Shown here one piece after another: positions 55,550 to 64,000 of a DNA stretch of 64,000 nucleotides. Under the pieces are notes generated by a model. That model saw nothing but the letters and a program-made list of their open reading frames with translations, had not been told where the DNA came from and did no database searches. The translations under genes were made by a program, and so were the position numbers. This DNA comes from Tupaia tana. Taxonomy: Eukaryota > Chordata > Mammalia > Scandentia > Tupaiidae. How positions within the stretch are numbered: the stretch's first letter is position 1; the number at the start of each line of letters is the position of its first letter. The DNA lies in contig JAKSZU010000020.1 in assembly GCA_026018925.1 (NCBI GenBank), forward strand, positions 39,771,112 through 39,835,111, in the 5' to 3' direction.

Positions 55550-56213
55550 ATGTCAGAATTCTTATGTTAAATCTCCAAATTTTAAAATATTGGCAATAAC
55601 TAGCATGTTTTTGTAGACCCTTGTGAGGGTCAAAGAACACACAGCTGTGAGTTGAATCTGGCCCGTGAGGTCCCTGCCTAGTCAGTGCCACATGAAAATG
55701 TGCAGAATTTGCAAAATGCTGTGAAGACACTGCCCATGATGCCTGGTATCTTTTACATTCAGGAGCCTGTGGGTTAGAAAAGTCCTCTTGATAAACTGGA
55801 TGAACTAGTGTGTCTCTTATCTGAAGGTGAGACAGCTGACTGAGGCCCCTAGATCTCAGTCACCGTCCTTCATTTACTTCTGCCAAATGATTGTTTCGTT
55901 TTCTCCAGTGTAAAGTACTGTATGTTTTTATCATTATGTAATGGCTTACTGTGGTGGTGTTACGTTAAATCGATGAAAATACTTTTATAACTATAGAATA
56001 CATACACTGAATGTGAGTCTTACAAGTTTATCTATATAGTATTTCATAGTACATGTTCATGGAAAAAAAAGCCTCCATTATCTTATAATTGAAGGGACAC
56101 ATTTCCACATCAATCTAAATTACACCCTCTGCAGTTAAACGCTGACCCAACTGTAGGTAATGTTTGAAACCATTCCTAAAACACACGGTTCTCTTGGTTA
56201 AGCAAACTTTTTA
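55550..56213. other. Unassigned intron sequence
   Basis: Nothing recognised. Confidence 0.45.
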
Positions 56214-56214
56214 T

Positions 56215-56720
56215 TTTTTAAATTTTACATGTATTTATTTTACATTCATTCACTGTATATCGGGACCAGCAGATGGTGTAATGGCTATGTCGCTGGACTC
56301 CCATGTAGTCGACCGCGGTTCCAATCCAGGACCCGGTGGCTTAAACTCACACTGGGCATGTGTGCGTGCGTGCCCAGGATCCCAAGAGGAGAATGGAGGA
56401 GAGGGGATTGCAGTGTGGCCATCCCTCCTGGGGGTGATTTCTCGCTTTCTGTCTCTGTCTTTTTGGTGAGCGCACGCGCTCTGTAGCAAAAACCTCTCCA
56501 AAAACCCCACACATTCACTGCATATCATTGGGGCATACAAAATGAATTTTCCATCCAGAATACACTGAATATTGGCTCAATCAAAGATATTACCATACAT
56601 GTTATCTTCAACAAATAACTTTTCATTTCTTGTTTCTTATATATTTTACTTCTTTTTTTCCCCCCTCTCCCACCCTCTGCCATTTCCCCCTCTCCTTCCC
56701 ACACTGTCTCTCATATCTAC
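56215..56720. repeat. Unclassified interspersed repeat, copy 2
   Basis: Matches 5873-6060 (CATTCACTGTATATC, CCAGAATACACTGAATATTGGC, AACAAATAACTTTTCATTTC). It is interrupted by a SINE at 56262-56509 and continues into a CT-rich end. Confidence 0.6.
56262..56509 (+). mobile_element. Type A SINE inserted in the unclassified repeat
   Basis: Target-site duplication CATTCACTGTATATC / CATTCACTGCATATC. Confidence 0.94.
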
Positions 56721-56791
56721 AGTTGCTTTCCATCCCATCCTTTTATTGCTTCACAAAAGAGCTTAATTAAACTAAATACTTTCTTTAAAAA

Positions 56792-56953
56792 CAAAACAAA
56801 ACATTATTTTAATTAATTAATTAAAATTTGACCAGAGAGACATAGAGAGAAAGAGAGAAAGTGAAAAAGCAAGCCACCAGGTCCAGGACTCGAACGATGG
56901 TCTGCCATGTGGGAGTCCAGCACCGTTAACCACCACGCCATCTGCCAGCCCCA
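56792..56953 (-). mobile_element. Type B SINE
   Basis: Target-site duplication AATTAAACTAAATA on both sides; head ending CCATCTGCCAGCCCC. Confidence 0.93.
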
Positions 56954-57109
56954 ATTAAACTAAATAGTTTCAATAGTAAATGCAGTTGATATAAACCTGT
57001 CCATGGACACATATCCAACTTTAGGCATAAAACCCAGTGAGTAGAATATACTATAAAGTAGCACCTAGCTGAGGCTACATAGCTTTCTGTGGTCATTAGG
57101 TAGGTTTTG

Positions 57110-57212
57110 TTTGTTTCTTTTTTAGTTTTCTGTAGGGCAAGTGTGCTTGCCAGAAAGAGACAGGTGGGAGGGACCATGTTGTAAACTCTACACGATCCAC
57201 TGGCCTCTGCAG
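57110..57212 (-). mobile_element. Type A SINE with large internal deletion
   Basis: TTTTCTGTAGGGCAAGTGTGC end joined to GATCCACTGGCCTC near the head. Confidence 0.6.
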
Positions 57213-57236
57213 ACTTTTAAAAACAAGAATTTGAGG

Positions 57237-57497
57237 GGACCAGCAGTTAGCGTAATGGCTATGTCGCTGGACTCCCATGTAGCTGACTGCGGTTCGAGTC
57301 CCAGACCCGATGGCTTAAACTCACACCGGGCGCGTGTGCGTGCCCAAGATCCCGAGAGGAGAACCGCATGGCCATCCCCCCGGGGGGTGATTTCTTGCTT
57401 TCTGTCTCTCTCTGTCTTTCTGGCTAGCGCACGCACCTTATAGCAAAAAAAAAAACCTCTCAAAAAAAAAAAAAAAAAAAAAAAAGATAGAGAAAAA
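57237..57497 (+). mobile_element. Type A SINE
   Basis: Target-site duplication AAGAATTTGAGG at 57225-57236 and 57498-57509; long A-run. Confidence 0.95.
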
Positions 57498-57507
57498 AAG
57501 AATTTGA

Positions 57508-57726
57508 GGGGCCAGCAGGTGGCATGGTGGTTAAGGCTCTGGACTCTCCTTTGGCCCACTGTGGTTTGACTCTGGACCTGGTGACTTGAAACTCAGCCAG
57601 GTGCATGTGTGTGAGTGTCCAAAATCCTGAGGAGAAAGAAGGGATTGATGTGTGGCCATCTCCCTGGGGAGTGATTTCTCATCTTTCTCTGCTGAGTGCA
57701 CGTGCCCTATAGCAAAAAAAATGCCT
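57508..57726 (+). mobile_element. Type A body with type B-style head
   Basis: Head GGGGCCAGCAGGTGGCATGGTGG is of B style, the body (CAAAATCCTGAGGAG, CCCTGGGGAG) and end (CCCTATAGCAAAA) are of A style. Confidence 0.87.
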
Positions 57727-58685
57727 TAAAAACAAACCAACCAACCAACCCAGAAAACAAAAAACTTGAGTTATACTGCCTGTTAAATATCAAATGCAAG
57801 GACACTTCAAAATATTCATAGAAAAATGGAATTAAAGTACAGGTTTATTGTGGTACACACACAAAAATGGTATATGCAAAGTTTTCATATGCTGCACTTT
57901 GCACAGACTTTTTGAAGCCCCGCATGTAAAGCAAATATTTTGTTTTATTGGGGCATGTATGCATCCACCCAGCGTGCAGAGGGGATCGCGGGATGTGAAC
58001 CCTGGACTCTCCCAGGTAGGAGCGGTGTCATGGATCTCTGTATTGCACTGTGCCACCATCGCTGGCCGAACTTAGCACTTGAGAGCGTCTCTTTCTGCTC
58101 TGTAACTCGCATGCATCGCTCTGTAACAGTGAGGTGACAGCATGTCCTGGAGAAGTTAAGTTAGCAAGCCGCTCACGGCAAGGCTTAACGGAGTGGCATG
58201 TGGGGGTCTGGCACGAGGGGCTGCTGCAAAAAGCAGTCGCACAGGGCAGCGAAGTGAGCATTTCCATCTGCTGGAAAGTAGAATTTTAATTTGGTGGAGC
58301 TAGAATAGGTTTTGCCAGTTTTCTTTCCTCTTCTTCCTTTTTTTAAGTTTATTTTTTCTGTGAGCAAGACCCAGACGGAGAGATGGTTACCCCCAGCACA
58401 GCCTTGACACCGCAGTCCATCCCTAGCCTTAGCCAGCCCCGGGTCATGGGCTCTGGTGTGCCCGGTGACCTCACGGCGGGCTCTGGTCACAAACCTGGGA
58501 TCTTCCCAGGTGGGTCAGCCTTGCAGAGCATGAAGTTTAGGGCTGTTCCACTTTCTGCCCCACCCTTTTCTGAATGATGTGTGGCTCGATGACATTTACC
58601 AATGGATAAGGTGATTCCGAACGAAAGAAGTGACTGATCTTAAATGTTAAGTGCAAAGCAAGATATTGTCAGATGCTCTGTACTA
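57727..58685. other. Intron sequence with very old SINE-like traces
   Basis: 57940-58068 (ATCCACCCAGCGTGCAG, TGTGAACCCTGGACTCTCCC, CATCGCTGGCC) looks like an ancient SINE on the minus strand. Nothing else was recognised. Confidence 0.4.
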
Positions 58686-58689
58686 GTAA

Positions 58690-59090
58690 TCTATTGCTGC
58701 ATACGAAGTATTCCCCAAACCAGCATTTAAAGCAACGACCGTTATTATCTCACACCTTTTCCGAGGGTCAGTGATATTGCAGCCTTCAGCTGGCTTGGGC
58801 TGGCTCAGTGTCTTTCAGGAAGTGCAGGCACGCTGCCAGCCGGGGCAGTTCAGTCATGGAGGCTCAGATGGGGTGAGGACTCCCACGGCGGTGGCTGGAG
58901 GCCTCCTTTCCTCACAGCAGGGCGTCTCCTCAGGTCTGCTCACCCAGAATGAGTAGTCCAGGGAGCCAGGACAGTGACAGTACTGTCCTTTATAACCCAG
59001 TCACTGGGTTGCCCGTCATCACTTCTGTCTGATAGACATGAGACACAAAGCCAGGAGGTGGGGATTTGGGGGAGCGGCCTTGGTTCAGTT
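58690..59090. repeat. Old LTR-like interspersed repeat
   Basis: ATCTATTGCTGCATACGAAG, AAACCAGCATTTAAAGCAACG, TTATTATCTCACACC and GCCAGGAGGTGGGGATTTGG belong to the same common mammalian repeat as 6440-6830. Confidence 0.55.
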
Positions 59091-59870
59091 AGGTTAATGA
59101 GGAAAAGTCTAGAAATCAGAGATACTTGCTTGCTTTGGGGCTTATGCCCCCAATGTTTGCGATGAGCTCCTTTTTAGTTAAATGACCGATTACTGAGTCC
59201 TCCTGTCACCCTGGCTGAGATTCACGATGGGCAGACCCTGTTCGGTTTCACGGAGGAGGACACGGGGGCGGACACGGAGGCCTGCGTTGTTCCTGCTTAG
59301 ACGAGGTCTCGTTTCCAGCATCCAGTCTTAGGTTTTCTCCCCCACCTCTTTCTGTTTTGTTGTTATTCCCTGAAGAATGATTTCAATTACTTCACCTTTT
59401 TAAAAAACACAATTTAATTGTCCCCTCTCTGACTCATCTGAAAGAGTTGATTTCCTTTTTCTAATGCCTAATTGGACATTTTAAAACGCTGTTCTTCTAG
59501 TATCAATAAAGATGTTTGTCACTTTTTTTTGCCAGCAGTAGGAGTCCTGTTTGCTATTTTTGTAACTGGGTGAGGTCTGATTTCTCCAGAATTGTGCCTA
59601 CTGTGGTTAGCCATGCTCTACGAGAGGAAAATATATTTACCCTTCTTGAGAATCATTGGTTTTCTAAGAAATATGCCATTTACTCCAGAAAATATGAGTA
59701 AATCTTTCTCAAGCAAAATGCAGTGGTCACTTTGATATCAGACACCACCAGCTCTCTTTACTACTAAAAATATAAAGCATTAGAGCCTCAGCTCCTTGGT
59801 ACCCACTCTTATTATACATTAGAAAAATATTGCAGGCGTTTCTGATGGTACGCAGCATTCTGTACTTAAA
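59091..59870. other. Unassigned intron sequence
   Basis: Nothing recognised. Confidence 0.45.
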
Positions 59871-59889
59871 GATATTTGATACTTTTCTT

Positions 59890-60138
59890 TTTTCTTTGGA
59901 GAGGTTTTTGTTGTAGGGTGCATGCGCTTGCCAGAAAGACAGAGAGAGAGACAGAGAGACAGAAAGTGAGAAATCACCCCCAGGGGGGATGGCCACACCA
60001 CAATTCCCTCTCTTTCATTCTCTTGGGTATGCATGTACCCGCGCCTAGTGTGAGTTTAAGCCACCGGGTCCTGGACTCAAACCATGGTAGACTACATGGG
60101 AGTCCAGCAATGTAGCCATTACGCCATCTGCTGGTCCC
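59890..60138 (-). mobile_element. Type A SINE, left of a pair
   Basis: GGAGAGGTTTTTGTTGTAGGG end, palindrome CACCCCCAGGGGGG, head GCCATCTGCTGGTCCC. The pair is flanked by target-site duplication GATATTTGATACTTTTCTT (59871-59889) / GATATTTGATAGTTTTCTT (60412-60430). Confidence 0.92.
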
Positions 60139-60163
60139 TCTTTCTTTCTTTCTTTCTTTCTTT

Positions 60164-60411
60164 TTTTTTTTTTTTTTAAGAGATTTTTGCTATAGGGTGC
60201 GTGTGCTTGCCCAAGAGACGGAGACTGAAAGCGAGAAATCACCCCCTAGGGGGATGGCTATGCTGTAGAACCTTTTCTTCCATTCTCCTCTCAGGATTGT
60301 AGGCCCACCCATGCACCTGGCCTGAGTTTTAAACCACTGAGTCCAGGACTCAAACTGTGGTCCCCTGTGTGGGACTTCAGTGACGTAACCATTATGCTAT
60401 GTGCTGGTCCC
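60164..60411 (-). mobile_element. Type A SINE, right of a pair
   Basis: Older copy; its (CTTT)n tail at 60138-60163 separates it from the left SINE, and its head abuts the outer target-site duplication. Confidence 0.9.
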
Positions 60412-60734
60412 GATATTTGATAGTTTTCTTACCTCATTTTAGATGGCAAGAGCATCTACGTCGCTGTTGAATGATTTCTGTATGAATATTTTGCCAAACT
60501 CATGTGAACCTATGGCCTGTAGAATGTTCTAAATACTCTGATATCAGTTGAATTTAGTGTATTTACAGCCATGCCTTTACATTTTTATTGACTTTCAGTC
60601 AGTACTTCATACATGTTACCATAACGTGTCTTTTTCTCTTGACGTTCCTTTATATGAATTTAAAAGTTACTTTGGTTGTTTCCTTTTGAATGTGTATAGA
60701 CTGAGGCTTGGAGAATCTTAAGTCCCATAGGAGT

Positions 60735-61022
60735 ACCTACTCTTTCTTTTTTAATTAAAAAACTACTTTTTATTGCCAGAAGGTGTGTGTGCTCTTCAGA
60801 GAGAGATGACAGATGGAGAGATGAAACAGGAAGGAAGGCAAGCACCCTCCATTTGGGCGTGGTCACACTGTGATCCTTTCTCTCTTCATTCTGCCGGGAT
60901 TATGGACATGCACACATAGGTGCCTGGTGTGTTTTTCAAGCAACCAGGGCCAGGATTTGAACCTCTAGATCAGTCATGTGGGATCCAGCTCCCTGAAGCA
61001 GTAGGCCATGTGGCTGGCTAGG
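60735..61022 (-). mobile_element. Old tRNA-SINE relative
   Basis: TTTTTATTGCCAGAAGGTGTG, GGATTATGGACATGC, GTGGGATCCAGCTCCC, CATGTGGCTGGC: old variant. Confidence 0.7.
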
Positions 61023-61078
61023 AGTGGCTGCTCTTTAGGAAATTTTCTTTTTTTAATTGTTTAAAGAAAACATTGGAG

Positions 61079-61335
61079 GGGACCAGCAGTTAGCGTAATG
61101 GCTCTGTCGCTGGACTCCCATGTAGTTGCCCGTGGTTCAAGTTCCGGACCTGGTGGCTTAAACTCACGCCGGCTGTGTGTGTGCATGCGTGTGTGCCCAA
61201 GATCCTGAGAGGAGAATGGAGGAGAAGGGATTGCGGCGTGGCCACCCCCCCGGGGGGTAATTTCTTGCTTTCTGTCTCTCTGTCTCTCTCTCTGTCTTTC
61301 TGGCAAGCCCACTGCCCTATAACAAAAACCTCTCC
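61079..61335 (+). mobile_element. Type A SINE
   Basis: Target-site duplication GAAAACATTGG / GAGAACCTTGG; the tail became a GAAA array. Confidence 0.93.
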
Positions 61336-61339
61336 AAAA

Positions 61340-61383
<44 letters not shown>

Positions 61384-61492
61384 AAAGAAAAGAAAGAAAA
61401 GAAAGAAAAGAAAGAAAAGAAAGAAAAAAAGAAAGAAAAGAAAGAAAAGAAAGAAAAGAAAGAAAAGAAAGAAAAGAGAAAGAAAGAGAACC
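61336..61492. repeat. (GAAA)n / (GAAAAGAAA)n array grown from a SINE tail
   Basis: About ten GAAA units, then alternating GAAAAGAAA units up to the right target-site duplication. Confidence 0.95.
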
Positions 61493-61494
61493 TT

Positions 61495-63440
61495 GGGGAT
61501 ATGTTTTCTATACAGCTCGTACATGCTCATCACCCAGACTGTATCTCAAGTTATTCTCTACTTCTCCCTCTATCTGAGTGGTTTGTTGACCTCTTTGTAG
61601 TTTAAAATCTTGGTGTGTTTTTTCATAAAACAGTCAAATATATTTTAAAATTTCTTCTGCTTTAGGGAGTTTAGAGAAAAGTCCCCATTTGCTCTCAGTG
61701 GAGAGACCGAATTTAAGAGCTATTTCAGATTTTTGTAATCCTCACAAGTTAGGTTAAAGGTGAGCATGAACGAGGAATTCGGTGAGCTCAGGACCACACG
61801 TGATGCATAGCTCTGCACCCTTTGGTATTATTGTTGGTCTTTTAATATTTTGACCGCCTGAGGATATGCACCCAAAGAAATGTATTCTTTCTCATTTTCC
61901 CTCAGTAACTTTTCTTCCTGGTATAATCCCATCCTGGGGGAAAGGGAAAATCGGAAGCCATCCGGTGGGCTGTCCCACCTCTGTGACCTGCTCAAATCTC
62001 AGATGGTTTCAGTTGTTCCTCCTGAGTTTGCCCCTTGGTTGATTTGTTTTTCAAGTCAAGTAAAGCAGCATTTCGGGAAGAAGAGAACACTTCCCACTTG
62101 GCAGCCAGAGAGCGCCTGTTCCCAGGTCTCCCGTCAGAGCTCGGTGTTTCTACCCGCCACACCTCGTGACAGGAGCTGTCCCTGGAGCTCTGATCAGGAC
62201 CACACTCCTCTGCGCAGGGTGGCACGAGTGTGTGGAGTGAAAATGGCTGGGCCTTTCTCATCAAACAATCAGTTCCTCCTCTCTGAAAACATAAGTAATA
62301 CCAGTTTCTCTGAATCGGGGGAACCGTTCCATTCTTGCATGATACATGGTTGAAATGAAATACATTGAAGTCTCATTAATTCAAACGAGTTGGGATAAGG
62401 GGAAGATCAAGTGATAGAATGTCCGAGCATATTTTTTAAAAAAATGACATTGCTTTCAATGAAGTATTATAACCTGGGTGAATTAACAAGATAGTACTTC
62501 CATGGTTCTGCCGCACTCTCTCATTGAATAGATAAAATGGTTTGTAACCAGCCTACCAGTGATGTGTAGATAGCTCTGGGGTATGTTTGGTAGCTCTTTC
62601 TCTTGGATCATGTACGGTTCTTCTTGTGCTTTTGTTTATATTGACTCCTTGTTGAATAAGCACCCCTGCCCCTCTCTTAAAGGAAGGGTAGAGAAAATGC
62701 CAGTTCTGTCCCATTACAGCTGGAATTAATAGTATTTCAGTTCTCAGCGAACTAGTCTTGATTCATTTTAGGTTTCTGATGCCCTTAAGACACAATTAAT
62801 ATCTGGGTACCGTCCTATTTAGAAGAACTTAACATCCCTTCATTACTTTCATAAAGTGGTTAAAAATTCATTCTCAAGAAAGAGTTCACAGTAAACAATG
62901 GCAGTGCAGTTTTATTTTTTAAAAGTTCTGCGCTCCCTTCCATGAGTGAGTCAGACCAAGAGACAGGCATCAGGAGGGTCTTCATGCTGTGGTCCACCTC
63001 CAGAACTTCATCCACCCGGAATCACACACACGCGCACCCTGGCAGGTGCAGGGAAGTCTTCGGACACAGACCCAGAACCTGTACATCTAGATCAGGCTTG
63101 CAGATGCTGCCTTACCTCTGTGTCTCCGCTGGCCCGCTGGAATGAGGATGTACAGTATTAGTTAACTGATAGAAAAGGAAACAACGTCATCCGAATTCTC
63201 ACAGTTTAATAAAGTGGAAATACTTCTTGTCGGTACTTTTATTTGGGAAATATTTGCCAAGAAGAACCTAATAACTAGTTGTACTTTAATTTGGGGCTAT
63301 TTTAATGTTTGATCATGTTGACATTTGATTCTGTACTGCCTTTTAAAGGTAAAATTTAAATTCTTGTTAGTTTTAAAAACAGTTTTGTGGGCAACCTCTT
63401 GAGATTGAGCCTAGCGAACTCCATTTGTCAGAAATAGAGT
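61495..63440. other. Unassigned intron sequence
   Basis: AT-rich, no exon or repeat recognised. A possible very old SINE trace lies at about 62940-63140. Confidence 0.45.
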
Positions 63441-63447
63441 GATAGAG

Positions 63448-63688
63448 AGAACAAGCAGTTAGCGTAATGGCTATGTCGCTGGACTCCCACGTAGTCGACC
63501 GCGGTTCGCGTCCCGGACCCGGTGGCTTAAAACTCGCGCCGGGCGCGTGTGCGTGCGTGCCCAAGATCCCGAGAAGAGAATGGAGGAGAAGGGATTGCGG
63601 CGTGGCCATCCCCCTGATTTCTTGCTTTCTGTCTCTGTGTGTCTCTCTGTCTGGCGAGCGCACGCGCCCTATAGCGAAAAACCTCTCC

Positions 63689-63717
<29 letters not shown>
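63448..63717 (+). mobile_element. Type A SINE, very near consensus
   Basis: Almost all CpGs intact (GTCGACCGCGGTTCGCGTCC, GCGCCGGGCGCGTG) and a long pure A-run. The palindrome segment is deleted (CCATCCCCCTGATTTC). Likely among the youngest insertions here. Confidence 0.94.
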
Positions 63718-63721
<4 letters not shown>

Positions 63722-64000
63722 ACTGCTTAAATGCCTGTGGTGTGTTAAGCCTAGAATGAGGAAGCTCTTTTGAGTGCTGAAGACTGGTGGTCAGGTTCTC
63801 TACCTGTGTGCACACTGGGATGCTTTAGGTTTACCTTCTAGATCCTTCGTAGATATGTACATACACACGTATAAGTTTTAGTCCTGTACATTCAGGTAGT
63901 AACACTCAGCAAGTACCTCCCATGCGTGAGGCAGTGGCCTAATTGTTAAATAAAGGTAAATAAGCCATGGGACCTACCTTTATTTAGCCTAGATGTCAAA

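Larger units (their letters stand above)
42796..64000 (+). other. IGF2BP2: IGF2BP2 intron 2, 5' part
   Basis: Everything from the exon 2 donor to the window end is intron 2. In human this intron is tens of kilobases long and carries the common type 2 diabetes-associated variants (rs4402960, rs1470579). Composition changes from CpG-rich to AT-rich right after exon 2. The first 6.8 kb (to about 49590) contain no tRNA-derived SINE; after that SINEs of both types recur in both orientations. No other gene was recognised within it. Confidence 0.9.

Overview
The window is nuclear DNA of a placental mammal. It has one protein-coding gene with spliced exons and a CpG-island promoter, flanked by intergenic and intronic DNA full of interspersed repeats (L1, L2, MIR, hAT and Tigger remnants). 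It lacks primate Alu, rodent B1/B2, carnivore CAN, equid ERE and ruminant SINEs. Instead it is packed with roughly fifty copies of tRNA-derived SINEs of two related designs. Type A is about 250 bp: a tRNA-like head with box A and box B, a GC-rich body with a C6TG6-type palindrome, a TCTGTCTCTC tract and the end TATAGCAAAAACCTCTC plus A-tail. Type B is about 150 bp: the same kind of head, a pyrimidine tract, then GGTCAAATTAAAATAAATAAA. The best guess for the host is a colugo (Dermoptera, whose CYN SINEs are tRNA-derived), but this comes from memory of the family and was not matched.

The gene is IGF2BP2 on the + strand. Coding exon 1 (41050-41227) and exon 2 (42735-42795) together encode RRM1 (residues 1-80 or so) of the mRNA-binding protein IMP2. 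The CpG island spans about 39.9-42.7 kb. Intron 1 is 1.5 kb and holds an AT-rich block resembling the reported HMGA2-responsive element. From 42796 to the end of the window is the start of the very long intron 2, the interval that carries type 2 diabetes association signals in humans.

Upstream (1-39.9 kb) no gene is visible. The main structure there is a direct tandem duplication of about 7 kb: copy 1 about 4305-11245, copy 2 about 11246-18295. SINEs lie at the left end, the junction and the right end. The junction SINE carries the left target-site duplication of the right-hand SINE and the right target-site duplication of the left-hand SINE, as expected for unequal SINE-SINE recombination. 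The distal part of the unit (about 9.96-11.24 kb against 17.01-18.29 kb) is almost identical between copies, while the proximal 5 kb differ noticeably.

Other structures are a 2.7 kb old L1 carrying a Tigger-like element and three SINEs (25.96-28.66 kb), a probable solo LTR (19.6-20.0 kb), several SINEs inserted into other SINEs, and a SINE-free zone of about 10 kb (39.26-49.59 kb) covering the promoter, both exons and the first part of intron 2.
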